DNA of 64,000 bases from Streptomyces zhaozhouensis. Lineage in GTDB: Bacteria; Actinomycetota; Actinomycetes; Streptomycetales; Streptomycetaceae. The translations under genes and the position numbers were made by a program. A model generated the notes under the pieces. It had not been told where the DNA came from and did not search any database. It saw only the letters and a list, made by a program, of their open reading frames with translations. This document shows, piece by piece, positions 7,359 through 16,777 of this stretch. The stretch is from contig NZ_OCNE01000015.1 of the NCBI RefSeq assembly GCF_900230195.1, forward strand, positions 115,141-179,140. Reading direction: 5' to 3'. Position 1 is the first letter of the stretch, and each line of letters begins with the position of its first letter.

Positions 7359-9896
7359 ATGGCAGGCGTTGACTTCACCAGGGAGGACGTGGTCGAGCAG
7401 GCCGGCGTCGACCCCTGGGAGACCGCTGACGACTTCGCGGAGGAGATCGACGTCGAGGAGATGGCCGAGGCGTCCCGCGGTTTCGCCGCGGCCGCCGGCG
7501 AGGCCGGCGGCGCCAGCGAGGTCGCGGCCCGCGCCTCCGAGCTGTCCCAGGACTCCGCGACCACGGACGGGATCGGGCACCACAACGCCGACGAGCACAT
7601 CACGATCACCGACCGCGATCTCCAGGGCGGCGGCCAGGACATCGAGGACGTCGCCGACATCATCAACTCCGCGACCGAACTGGCCAGCGACACCGAGGAG
7701 GAGGTGAGCATCCTCCGCTCGGACGCCCAGGAGAAGTTCCAGGAACACCTCACCGACGCCCGGACCACCTACCAGAACAAGTACGCCGAGCTGGAGGAGA
7801 GCGTCGCCTCCGCGTTGCTCATCGAGACCCCCTCGGTGACCGTGGCCGGCTCCGTCTACCTGGCCGAGGGCAGCCACTTCACCCAGTGGTCGTTCCCGGA
7901 GGCCGCGCTGACCAGGATCCGCGACCACTATCTCGGCAAGGCGGCCGAGGACATCACCTCCCTGCACGGCGACATGGAGACCGAGATCGAGGACTACCGG
8001 TCCTGGATGGTCAGCAGGGCGGGGGAGTTGACGGACCTGGGCTACGACGTCGGCGCGGGGCCGCACTCGATGTGGCACACGGAGGGGATGGCCGAGTACT
8101 CCGCCGAGGCGATCAAGGAGGAGATGGCCAAGCCGGAGGACGAGCGCGACCTCGACCTGCTGGCCGACCACACCGCCGGCCTGGCCGCCATCGGCGCCGG
8201 CGTCTACGACCCGGACGACCCGACCTCGCCCCGCCGCGACCTCACCGCCGAGGAGCGGGCGTATCTGGAGGCGTTCTACGACACGGTCGACGAGGACACG
8301 CTCGCCGCGCTGGGCAACATGTCGCCGAGCGAACGCGGCGGCCCCGACGTCGGCGCCGCGTACGAGCACGGGATCGCCACCCAGTGGGACCGCATCCACG
8401 ACATCCAGGCCGCCGTCGGCAACGGCGTCAACATGCTGATGAACCCCGAGATCGGCGGCATCGACATCAACGCCCACCCCTCGATCGAGGGGCCGGCGCC
8501 CATCCCCGAGTCCATCCGGGCGTTCGTCTACGACGCCGACTCGGACCTGCGGAACGCGGGGAGCCTGGACGACGCGCGCGGGGTGATGAACAACTTCAAC
8601 GGCTTCGGCAACCTGATGGAGCAGGCCACGGTCCCGCCGGGAAACGACTTCGCCCACCATCTGACCACCGCGGCCCTGGACGTCCAGGAGGCCGTGGAGG
8701 AGGTCAACGCCGACGCGTACCACGACGCGGTCGCCGACGAGGCGCGGCACGAGTCGCTGGACTTCGACGTGCCGAACTACCTGGAGAACACCGGCAGCAG
8801 CGGCCTGTTGAGCAACGTCGCGCAGAACACCGACGCCTCGTTCCAGATCCTCAGCAACGACGGCGTCCGCGAGGAGCTGCTGAACGCGAAGTGGGCGGAC
8901 AGCGACGGCGCCGGCGACCTGGTGCGCAGCGCCGTCCTGCCGAACGGCGGCGAGGACGACGGCGAACGCCGTGCGCTGGCCGACGACGTCATCCAGCACT
9001 TCACGGCCGACCCCGCACTGCTCATCGAGGACTGGCAGGAGGACGGGATCATGGAGCCGCACTACCCGTGGGACACCTCGGGGCTCCAGGGCGCCGTCTC
9101 GGACGCGACCCTCTCCCGCCTGGACGCCATCGTCGGACTGGAAGGCGCCGAGGGCGCCTGGGGCGAGGCGGAGCGCTTCCCCGTCTTCAGCCTGATGGCC
9201 GCGACCGACGACAACGTCTACGAGCACTTCAAGACCGGGGTCTTCGAGACCCAGCGCAACCTCGCCTACGAGTACTACACCGACGACCACCCCCAGGAGG
9301 GCGACCGAAGGACCGTCATGCAGTCGATCGGCAACCTGACCGGGCTGATGGAGTTCGGGGAGCGGGACGTCATCAACTGGTACGAGGGCCGCGAGGACGC
9401 CAGGGCCGCGCAGGAGCAGAAGCACCTCCAGGCCGGCATCGGCGCGGCGTTCAACGTGGCGGGCATGGTGCCGGGCGGGGTCGGCACGGCGGCGAGCGCG
9501 GCCTCGACCGGCTACGGGCTGATCGAGCCGACGCTCTTCCCGGACTACAAGCCGCAGGAGCCGTCCGCGCAGGCCGCCTACTCGCACGAGGCGGACCGCG
9601 TCAACGAACTGCTGGAGGCGCACGCCATCACCGGGGGCGCCATCGACGCGCACAACCAGCGGCACCCGGACGACCAGCTGGAGCACATACCGGCCGAGGA
9701 GGTCCTGGCCCAGGACAACGGCGCGGGCTCGCCGACCATCCCGCTCAACGACGCGGCCAACGGCATCACCTACCGCGACGGGGACCCGGACGACATCGAC
9801 GACCTGATCACCGGGGCACGGGGCATCGCCGGGGCCGACTCCCTGGACTTCACCCCGGACTCGGAACACTCCTCCGCCACCCGATTCGGCAACTGA
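7359..9896 (+). CDS. Large acidic protein of the ESX locus, candidate type VII effector
   Basis: The protein has 845 aa and is strongly acidic, with no signal peptide. The first 130 residues are helical like an ESX targeting domain. A long helical body follows with conserved-looking Trp/Tyr spots. A Gly/Ala-rich hydrophobic patch (IGAAFNVAGMVPGGVGTAAS, about residues 694-713) near the C-terminus could insert in a membrane or form a glycine zipper. It resembles in layout the long 'TPR-repeat region' proteins found at Streptomyces type VII loci, but I cannot name a domain with confidence. No immunity gene follows; eccC comes next after 42 bases. The ATG at 7359 has GAGCAGCGAGGACGAGTC before it, a modest ribosome-binding site. 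Confidence 0.6.
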   Translation: MAGVDFTREDVVEQAGVDPWETADDFAEEIDVEEMAEASRGFAAAAGEAGGASEVAARASELSQDSATTDGIGHHNADEHITITDRDLQGGGQDIEDVADIINSATELASDTEEEVSILRSDAQEKFQEHLTDARTTYQNKYAELEESVASALLIETPSVTVAGSVYLAEGSHFTQWSFPEAALTRIRDHYLGKAAEDITSLHGDMETEIEDYRSWMVSRAGELTDLGYDVGAGPHSMWHTEGMAEYSAEAIKEEMAKPEDERDLDLLADHTAGLAAIGAGVYDPDDPTSPRRDLTAEERAYLEAFYDTVDEDTLAALGNMSPSERGGPDVGAAYEHGIATQWDRIHDIQAAVGNGVNMLMNPEIGGIDINAHPSIEGPAPIPESIRAFVYDADSDLRNAGSLDDARGVMNNFNGFGNLMEQATVPPGNDFAHHLTTAALDVQEAVEEVNADAYHDAVADEARHESLDFDVPNYLENTGSSGLLSNVAQNTDASFQILSNDGVREELLNAKWADSDGAGDLVRSAVLPNGGEDDGERRALADDVIQHFTADPALLIEDWQEDGIMEPHYPWDTSGLQGAVSDATLSRLDAIVGLEGAEGAWGEAERFPVFSLMAATDDNVYEHFKTGVFETQRNLAYEYYTDDHPQEGDRRTVMQSIGNLTGLMEFGERDVINWYEGREDARAAQEQKHLQAGIGAAFNVAGMVPGGVGTAASAASTGYGLIEPTLFPDYKPQEPSAQAAYSHEADRVNELLEAHAITGGAIDAHNQRHPDDQLEHIPAEEVLAQDNGAGSPTIPLNDAANGITYRDGDPDDIDDLITGARGIAGADSLDFTPDSEHSSATRFGN

Positions 9897-9938
9897 CCAG
9901 ACCACGCGGGGCCGGCGCCCGGCGGAAGGAGAACCCCC

Positions 9939-12900
9939 TTGACCACGCCCACCACCACCGTCCTGCGGCGCCCGGCGCGGACCGCGCGGCCGGCCGTGCC
10001 GGGGCAGGAGCTGGTGCTCAAGGCGCCGCCCGAGCTGCCGAGGCCGGAGGAGAACAACGTCTGGATGACGGCGCTGCCCGCGCTCAGCGGCCTCGGCTCC
10101 GTGCTCTACATGCTGACCATGGGCCGGGGGCCGATCGGCTACATCGTCGGCACCATGTTCCTGGTCTCCTGCCTGGCCATGGTCGTGGGCTCGGTGCTGC
10201 GGCAGCGCGGCTCGGCCAAGAGCCAAGCCCGCGAGGACCGCCGCCAGTACCTGCGGTACCTGGAACGCACCAGGGCCGAGGTGCGGCGCACCGCCGACGC
10301 CCAGCGCGCCGCGCTGGTGTGGGACGCGCCGCCGCCCGACACGCTGTGGACCGTCGCGGAGAGTCGGCGGCTGTGGGAACGGCGGGCGACCGACGAGGAC
10401 TTCGGGGTGGTGCGGGTCGGGACCGGGCCGCGTTACCTGGCCACCGCGCTGGTGCCGGGCGACTCCGCGCCGGTCGAGGACCTGGACCCGCTCTGCTCCG
10501 TGGCGTTGAAGCGTTTCGTCGACGCCCACGCGGTGGTGCCCGGACTGCCGGTGCAGGTGGCGCTGCGCCGGTTCGCCGCGCTGTCGCTGCACGGCGGAGA
10601 GGCGCCGGAGCGCGCCGGGGCGCTGGCGCGCGCGGTGGTGGCGCACGCCGTCACCTTCCACTCGCCGCGCGAGCTGCGGCTGGTGGTCTGCGCGGGGAAC
10701 GTGGAGGCGCCCGAGTGGGCGTGGGTGAAGTGGCTGCCGCACGCCCATCACCCGGACGAGCTGGACCACGTGGGCCCGTTGCGCATGGTCAACCCGAGTC
10801 TGGCGGTGCTGGAGGAGTGGCTGGGCGCGGAGCTGACCCGCCGCACCCGCTTCCAGCGCGACGCCGAGCCGGACCCCGAACTGCCGCATCTGCTCGTGGT
10901 GTTGGCCGGTGGGCTGGTCACCGGCGGCGAGGCGCTGCTGGACCCGCACGGCATGATGGGCGTCACCGTGCTGGACCTGGCCGGCCGGGCCGGGCCGCTC
11001 ACCGAGGCGCACGGCGTGGCGCTGGCGATCGAGCCCGACGGCGCGCTGGTGGTCGACGCCGGTGAGAGCCGGGACCCGCTCGGCGCGGCCGACGGGCTCT
11101 CGGTCGCCGAGGCCGAGGCGCTGGCGATGCGGATCGCCAGGTTCCGGATGGACGCCGCCTCCTCCGCCGCCGACGGCGAGGACCTGACCACCGCCGTCAA
11201 CACGCTGCCCGCGCTGCTGGGCATCGCCGACCCCGGCCATCTGGACCTGGACACCCTCTGGCGCCCGCGCCCGATGCGCGACCGGCTCCAGGTGCCGGTC
11301 GGCGTCTCGGCCGACGGCGGACTGCTGGAGCTGGACATCAAGGAGTCGGCCCAGAACGGCATGGGCCCGCACGGACTGCTGGTCGGCGCCACCGGCTCCG
11401 GCAAGTCGGAGCTGCTGCGCACCCTGGTGCTCGGCATGGCCGCCACCCACTCCTCCGAGCAACTCAACCTGGTCCTCGTCGACTTCAAGGGCGGTGCCAC
11501 CTTCGCCGGGATGGCCGAGCTGCCGCATGTCGCGGCGGTGATCACCAACCTGGAGGACGACCTCACGCTGGTCGACCGGATGCGGGAGGCCCTCTCCGGC
11601 GAGATGAACCGCCGCCAGGAGGTGCTGCGGGACGCGGGCAACCTGGTCTCCGTGCGCGACTACGAGCGCGCCAGACAGCGCGGCGCCGCCCTGCCGCCGC
11701 TGCCCAGCCTCTTCATCGTCGTCGACGAGTTCTCCGAACTCCTCGCGCAGAAACCGGACTTCGCCGACCTCTTCGTGCAGATCGGCCGGCTGGGGCGCTC
11801 GTTGGGGCTGCATCTGCTGCTCGCCTCCCAGCGCCTCGACGAGGGCCGGCTGCGCGGCCTGGAGGCGCATCTGTCCTACCGGGTCGGGCTGCGCACGTTC
11901 TCCGAGGCGGAGAGCCGCACCGCGATCGGCGTGCCCGACGCCAACCACCTGCCGTCCGCCCCGGGTCACGGCTACCTCAGGACGGACACCGCGACGCTCA
12001 AGCGGTTCCGCGCCGCCTATGTCTCCGGTCCCTACCGCACCGACGACGAGACCGGCCCCGGCGCGCTCGGCGGCGCCGCCACCGTCCGCCCGTTCCCGGC
12101 CGGGCTGGTGCCCGTGCCGGCGGAGCAACGGGCGCCGGAGCCGGAACCGGAGCCGGCCGCCGACGAGTTCGGCGAGGGCGAGGAGCTGGGCAGCACCGTG
12201 CTGGGCGTCATGGTCGAGCAGCTGACCGGTCAGGGCCCGCAGGCGCACCAGGTGTGGTTGGAGCCGCTGGCCAGGCCCGAGCCGCTGGACCTGCTGCACG
12301 GCGGGCTCGCCGAGAGGGCAGGGCGCGGCCTCGGCGCCGACCCGGCGGCCTCGCCGCCGCTGACCGCGCGGATCGGCGTGCTCGACCTGCCGTTCCACCA
12401 GCGGCGCGACCCGTTGACGCTGGACCTCTCCGGCGCCGGCGGCCACGCGGCCGTGGTCGGAGGGCCGCACAGCGGCAAGTCGACTGCGGTGCGCGCCCTG
12501 ATCGCCTCGCTGGCGCTGCGGCACACGCCCGAGGAGGTGCAGTTCTACTGCCTGGACTTCTCCGGCACCCTCTTCGCGCTCGCCGGACTGCCCCATGTCG
12601 GCGGAGTGGCGGGGCGGTTGGACGCCGAGGTGGTCAACCGCACCGTCGCCGAGGTGCTGGAGGTGATGGAGACCCGTGAGGCCCGCTTCCGCGAGCTGGG
12701 CGTGGAGTCCATGGCCGCCTACCGCGAGGCGCGCGCCGCCGGCCGGATCGCCGACGACCACGGCGACGTCTTCCTGGTGGTCGACGGCTGGGGGGTGCTG
12801 CGGCAGAGCTACCCGGAGCTGGAGGCCACCCTCATGGCGCTCGCCGGCCGGATGCTCACCTACGGGGTGCACCTGGTCGTCACCGGCAACCGCTGGCTGG

Positions 12901-13976
12901 ACATGCGGATGGCGCTGCGCGATCTGCTGGGCACCAAGGTCGAGTTGAAGCTGGGCGACGCGCTGGACTCCGAGATGGACCGCAAGGCCCAGCGCACCAT
13001 CCCCGAGGGCCGCCCGGGGCGCGGCATCACCCGGGAGAAGGAGCACTTCCTGATCGCGGTGCCCAGGATCGACTCGGTCCGTTCCGACACCGGGCTCTCC
13101 GACGGCGTCGCCGACCTGGTGCGGCGCGTCGACGCCGCCTGGGAGGGCCGCCGGGCCCGGCCGGTGCGGCTGCTGCCGACCGCCTTCCCCGTCGCCGAGG
13201 TCACGGGGACCGGCCCCGGCGTCACCGTCGCGGTCGAGGGCAACCGGCTGGAGCAGGTCGTCTTCTCGCCGGGCGAGGAGGCGGGGCTGATCGTCGTCGG
13301 CGACAGCGAGACCGGCAAGACCTCGCTGCTGCGCGCCGTCGGCCGTCAGGTGCTCGCCCACCACCCGCCGGAGCGGGCCAAGCTGATCGTGCTCGACCAC
13401 CGGATGACCATGCTCAGGGAGTTCGACGGGCCCTCGCTGCTGGGCTACTCCACGACCCACGAACGGTCCATGGAGGTCGTCGGCGGCCTCGCCGAGGGGC
13501 TGCGCAAGCGGCTGCCGGGCACCGACGTCACCCCCGAGCAACTGCGGGACCGCTCCTGGTGGTCGGGTCCGGAGATCTATCTGCTGGTCGACGACTACGA
13601 CCTGGTCGCCACCAGCCGGGGCAACCCGCTCAAGGCGCTGCTCGACTTCCTTCCGCAGGCCAGGGGCATCGGGCTGCACCTCTATGTCACCCGCCAGGCC
13701 GGCGGCGCCTCCCGGGGCGTCACCGAGCCGGTCCTCGGCCGCCTCAAGGAACTCAACACGCCGGCCGCCCTGTTGAGCGTGCCCAAGGACGAGATGCCCA
13801 TCTGGGGCGTCAAGCCGGCCCGCCGCGCCAAGGGACGCGCGCTGCTGCTGCACCGCAGGCTCGGCAACGTGCCCGTCCAACTGGCCCGCGCCGACTCGCC
13901 GTTGACCGCCGGACCGACGACCGCTTCCGGCACCACCACCGCAACCGCCGACTCCTCCCACGGGACCCGCCGATGA
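9939..13976 (+). CDS. eccC: Type VII secretion ATPase EccC (EccCa-EccCb fused form)
   Basis: The protein has 1345 aa. Two membrane segments lie near residues 45-90. Three FtsK/SpoIIIE ATPase domains follow, with P-loop lysines at about K489 (GATGSGKSE), K847 (GGPHSGKST) and K1127 (GDSETGKTS). Only the first domain has a canonical Walker B acidic pair (FIVVDEF). The second and third read VVDGW and LVDDY, the usual pattern in EccC, where domain 1 hydrolyses ATP and the later domains bind substrate signals. The start is a TTG preceded by GGAAGGAG. It drives ESX substrate export at the membrane and is the first gene of the core run eccC-D-mycP-B-E, whose members mostly overlap by a few bases. Confidence 0.95.
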   Translation: MTTPTTTVLRRPARTARPAVPGQELVLKAPPELPRPEENNVWMTALPALSGLGSVLYMLTMGRGPIGYIVGTMFLVSCLAMVVGSVLRQRGSAKSQAREDRRQYLRYLERTRAEVRRTADAQRAALVWDAPPPDTLWTVAESRRLWERRATDEDFGVVRVGTGPRYLATALVPGDSAPVEDLDPLCSVALKRFVDAHAVVPGLPVQVALRRFAALSLHGGEAPERAGALARAVVAHAVTFHSPRELRLVVCAGNVEAPEWAWVKWLPHAHHPDELDHVGPLRMVNPSLAVLEEWLGAELTRRTRFQRDAEPDPELPHLLVVLAGGLVTGGEALLDPHGMMGVTVLDLAGRAGPLTEAHGVALAIEPDGALVVDAGESRDPLGAADGLSVAEAEALAMRIARFRMDAASSAADGEDLTTAVNTLPALLGIADPGHLDLDTLWRPRPMRDRLQVPVGVSADGGLLELDIKESAQNGMGPHGLLVGATGSGKSELLRTLVLGMAATHSSEQLNLVLVDFKGGATFAGMAELPHVAAVITNLEDDLTLVDRMREALSGEMNRRQEVLRDAGNLVSVRDYERARQRGAALPPLPSLFIVVDEFSELLAQKPDFADLFVQIGRLGRSLGLHLLLASQRLDEGRLRGLEAHLSYRVGLRTFSEAESRTAIGVPDANHLPSAPGHGYLRTDTATLKRFRAAYVSGPYRTDDETGPGALGGAATVRPFPAGLVPVPAEQRAPEPEPEPAADEFGEGEELGSTVLGVMVEQLTGQGPQAHQVWLEPLARPEPLDLLHGGLAERAGRGLGADPAASPPLTARIGVLDLPFHQRRDPLTLDLSGAGGHAAVVGGPHSGKSTAVRALIASLALRHTPEEVQFYCLDFSGTLFALAGLPHVGGVAGRLDAEVVNRTVAEVLEVMETREARFRELGVESMAAYREARAAGRIADDHGDVFLVVDGWGVLRQSYPELEATLMALAGRMLTYGVHLVVTGNRWLDMRMALRDLLGTKVELKLGDALDSEMDRKAQRTIPEGRPGRGITREKEHFLIAVPRIDSVRSDTGLSDGVADLVRRVDAAWEGRRARPVRLLPTAFPVAEVTGTGPGVTVAVEGNRLEQVVFSPGEEAGLIVVGDSETGKTSLLRAVGRQVLAHHPPERAKLIVLDHRMTMLREFDGPSLLGYSTTHERSMEVVGGLAEGLRKRLPGTDVTPEQLRDRSWWSGPEIYLLVDDYDLVATSRGNPLKALLDFLPQARGIGLHLYVTRQAGGASRGVTEPVLGRLKELNTPAALLSVPKDEMPIWGVKPARRAKGRALLLHRRLGNVPVQLARADSPLTAGPTTASGTTTATADSSHGTRR

Positions 13977-15424
13977 GCGCCGCCACCGCACACCCCACGC
14001 CAGCCCCGCCGCACGCGGCCGCCCCCGGCGGCACCGGCGCGCCGTCGGCCGAGTTCGTCCGGATCGGGCTCGCCGGCCCGGCCGGGCGCGCCGATCTGGC
14101 CGTGCCGGCCGGCGTGCCGGTCGCCCGGCTGCTGCCCGCCCTGCTGCACCACGCCGGCGCCGAGCCCGGCGCCGACGGCGGCGTGCGCCACGGCGGCTGG
14201 GTGCTGCGCAGGACCGACGGCACCCGGCTGGAGGCCGCCGCGAGCCTCGCCGTTCAGGGCGTCGTCGAGGGCGACGTGCTCTTCCTCGGCCACGGCTCGG
14301 ACGAGGCCGTCGAGCCGCTCTACGACGACGTGGTGGAGGTCGTCGGCGAGGACCACGCCGAGGCCGGCTGGCCCCCGGCGGCCAGCCGCCGGGTCAGCGC
14401 CGCGCTGGCCGGCGCCGCGATCCTGGCGGCGACCGGCGCGCTCGCCGTGGCGCCGGGCCGGCTGCCCGGCTGGCTCGGCCTGGCCACGGCGCTGCTCGCG
14501 CTGACCGTCGGGGTGCTGCTCGCCCGCGCCTTCGGCGACATCGCCGCCGGCACCTGCGCCGCCGCGCTCGCCGCGCCGCCCGCCATGCTCGGCGCGGTGC
14601 GGCTGCTGGGCACCGAGCCCGGCACGGTCGACGGCTTCACCGCCGCCCATCTCCTGTTGGCCTGCGCGGTGTTGGCCGTGCTCGGCGCGCTCGGCACGCT
14701 GCTGGTCGGCGGCGGCGACGGCACGTTCACCGCGCTGGTCGTCGCCGGACCGCTGGCCGCGCCCGGCGCGCTGCTCTGCGCGGTCTGGGACGTGCCGCCG
14801 GCCAGGGCGGCGGCGGTGGTCGCCCCGCTGGCGCTGGCGCTGACCACCCTGTGGCCCACCCTGGCGCTGCGGGTCGGCCGGATGCCGGCGCCCGACACCG
14901 CCGCCACCGGCGAGGAGCTGGCCGCGCTGCCCAGCCAACTCGCCCACGCCCAGTTGCGTGCCCGCGTCGCCAGGGCGCGCCGGCTGCTGCTGGGGATGCT
15001 GGCGGGCGGCCAACTCGTCGCGCTGGGCGGCACCCTGGTCCTCTTCGCCGACGGCACGCCCTGGGCCGTCACCCTGGCCGCGGTGCTGGTCGCGTTGACC
15101 CTGCTGCGCGCGCGCCTCTTCCGCGACCCCGCGCAGACCGCGTTCCCGCTCCTCGGCGCGCTGCTCGCGGCGGCCGGCGGGGCCGCGTTCCTGCTGACCG
15201 GCCTGGTGGGCAGCACGCTCGGGCCGCTCGGCGTGGCGCTGCCACTGGCGCTGCTGACGGCGCTGGCCGCCGCCGCCACCGGGCTGCTCGCCGGCCGGGC
15301 CCGGGGCAACCCCCGGGCCTCCCGCGCGCTGGACCTGCTGGAGACCACCGCGCTGCTGTCCGTCGTCCCCCTGGCGCTGGCGGTCTGGGACGTCTACGCC
15401 GCGCTGCTCGACCTGAGGGCGTGA
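13973..15424 (+). CDS. eccD: Type VII secretion integral membrane protein EccD
   Basis: The protein has 483 aa. An N-terminal ubiquitin-like (YukD-type) cytosolic domain occupies about residues 25-125 (VRIGLAG to LFLGHGSDEAVEPLYDDVVE). About eleven hydrophobic helices follow to the C-terminus, which matches the EccD channel subunit. The ATG overlaps the eccC stop (ATGA), indicating translational coupling. Together with EccB, EccC and EccE it forms the inner-membrane export complex. Confidence 0.93.
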   Translation: MSAATAHPTPAPPHAAAPGGTGAPSAEFVRIGLAGPAGRADLAVPAGVPVARLLPALLHHAGAEPGADGGVRHGGWVLRRTDGTRLEAAASLAVQGVVEGDVLFLGHGSDEAVEPLYDDVVEVVGEDHAEAGWPPAASRRVSAALAGAAILAATGALAVAPGRLPGWLGLATALLALTVGVLLARAFGDIAAGTCAAALAAPPAMLGAVRLLGTEPGTVDGFTAAHLLLACAVLAVLGALGTLLVGGGDGTFTALVVAGPLAAPGALLCAVWDVPPARAAAVVAPLALALTTLWPTLALRVGRMPAPDTAATGEELAALPSQLAHAQLRARVARARRLLLGMLAGGQLVALGGTLVLFADGTPWAVTLAAVLVALTLLRARLFRDPAQTAFPLLGALLAAAGGAAFLLTGLVGSTLGPLGVALPLALLTALAAAATGLLAGRARGNPRASRALDLLETTALLSVVPLALAVWDVYAALLDLRA

Positions 15425-15427
15425 ACG

Positions 15428-16777
15428 ATGGCCGCCCGCACCCTCGTTCGCCGGCTGGCGGTGCCGTCGCTGCTCGCCGTCGGGGTCACCCTTCTCGCCC
15501 CGCCGCCCGGCACCCTGCCCCGGGCACTCGCCCAGGACTGCGCCCAGCAGGCCACCGGTGAGGAGCTGCCCGACAACGCGGGCGCCCACCCGCTGGTCGG
15601 CCAGCTCGGACTGCGCCAGTCCTGGGACCTCGCCGACGGCACCGGCGTCACCGTCGGCGTGCTGGACTCCGGCGTCGACGGCGCGCACCCGGACCTGGCG
15701 GGCGCGGTGGCGCGCGGCGCGGAGTTCACCGTGGTGCCCGAGGAACGGGAGTTCGTCCGCACCGCCCCGCGCGTCCAGGACGACTGCCCCGGGCACGGCA
15801 CCGCCGTCGCCGGGGTGATCGCCGCCGGCCGCGGCCAGGGCGACCGGATGACCGGTGTCGCGCCGGGCGCCTCCGTCTACCCGGTCCGGATCGCCGACGG
15901 CGTGGACCGCGCCACCCCCGGCACCCTCGCGGCGGCCGTGGACGACGCCGTCGCGGCGGACGTGGACGTGCTCAACCTCTCCTTCGCCTACCCCGTGGAC
16001 GCCGAGCCGCTGCGCGACGCCGTGGCCCGCGCGGTCGGGGCCGGCGTGCTGGTGGTCGCCGCCGCGGGCAACGAGGGCACCGGGGCGGACGAGGAGACCC
16101 CGATGTACCCGGCCGCCTACGACGGGGTGCTGACGGTGGGCGCGGTCGGCGAGGACGGCCAGCCGCTGGAGTCCTCCAACGCCGGCGAGTGGGTCGACCT
16201 GGCGGGCTACGGGCAGGAGTTGGCCGTGCTGGCGCCGGGCGGCGGCTACCGCGTCGAGGCCGGCACCAGCTTCGCCACCGCCCAGGTCTCGGGCGCCGCC
16301 GCGCTGGTGCTCTCCCGCTTCCCCGAGCTGCCCGCGGAGGAGGTCGCCGAGCGGCTCACCGCCTCCGCCACCCCCGTCGGCGGCGGGCACGGCGCGCGCA
16401 CCGGCGCCGGGATCGTCGACCCGTTCGCCGCGCTGACCCACCTTGAGGGCGAGGCGGCGGAGGGCTCGGACGAGGCCGCCGCCCGCCCCGGGCACATCCC
16501 GGTCCGCCCGCTCCCCGAGGGCCCGCCGCCGCTCGGCGCGACCGCCGCGACCGCGTTGGCCTGGACCGGCGGGCTGCTGCTGGCCGTCGTCCTCGGCCTG
16601 CTGGGCGCGCCCGCCGTGCGCCGCGCCGCGCGCCGGGGCTGGCGCGCCGGCCCCAGCCCGGCCGAGCGCGCCGCCGCCGCGCCCGCGCCCCCGGCGCCGC
16701 GGCCGCCGCGGCTGGAGTGGCTGCGCGGCACGCCCCCCACCACCGACCGCCCCCAGCCCAGGAACCGGACCCGCTGA
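15428..16777 (+). CDS. mycP: Mycosin, type VII secretion subtilisin-like serine protease
   Basis: The protein has 449 aa. A signal peptide covers about 1-36 (basic start, hydrophobic core, cut near ALAQD). The subtilase domain carries the catalytic triad at D80 (VLDSGVDG), H123 (GHGTAVAG) and S281 (GTSFATAQVSG). A single membrane helix near residues 375-400 is followed by a basic Pro/Ala-rich cytosolic tail. Mycosins anchor to the membrane, face outward, and stabilise the ESX complex. The gene starts 3 bases after eccD and its stop overlaps the eccB start. Confidence 0.95.
   Translation: MAARTLVRRLAVPSLLAVGVTLLAPPPGTLPRALAQDCAQQATGEELPDNAGAHPLVGQLGLRQSWDLADGTGVTVGVLDSGVDGAHPDLAGAVARGAEFTVVPEEREFVRTAPRVQDDCPGHGTAVAGVIAAGRGQGDRMTGVAPGASVYPVRIADGVDRATPGTLAAAVDDAVAADVDVLNLSFAYPVDAEPLRDAVARAVGAGVLVVAAAGNEGTGADEETPMYPAAYDGVLTVGAVGEDGQPLESSNAGEWVDLAGYGQELAVLAPGGGYRVEAGTSFATAQVSGAAALVLSRFPELPAEEVAERLTASATPVGGGHGARTGAGIVDPFAALTHLEGEAAEGSDEAAARPGHIPVRPLPEGPPPLGATAATALAWTGGLLLAVVLGLLGAPAVRRAARRGWRAGPSPAERAAAAPAPPAPRPPRLEWLRGTPPTTDRPQPRNRTR

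Noticed and set aside
7359..9896. Naming a toxin domain in the 845-aa ESX-locus protein
   Set aside because: No catalytic motif of known nuclease, deaminase, ADP-ribosyltransferase or NADase toxins was seen, and no immunity gene follows.
4742..13991. Very long open frames on the minus strand across the ESX genes (1008 and 2277 codons)
   Set aside because: These are antisense frames caused by high GC3; the products are Gly/Arg/Val-rich low complexity and the plus-strand genes have clear domains.
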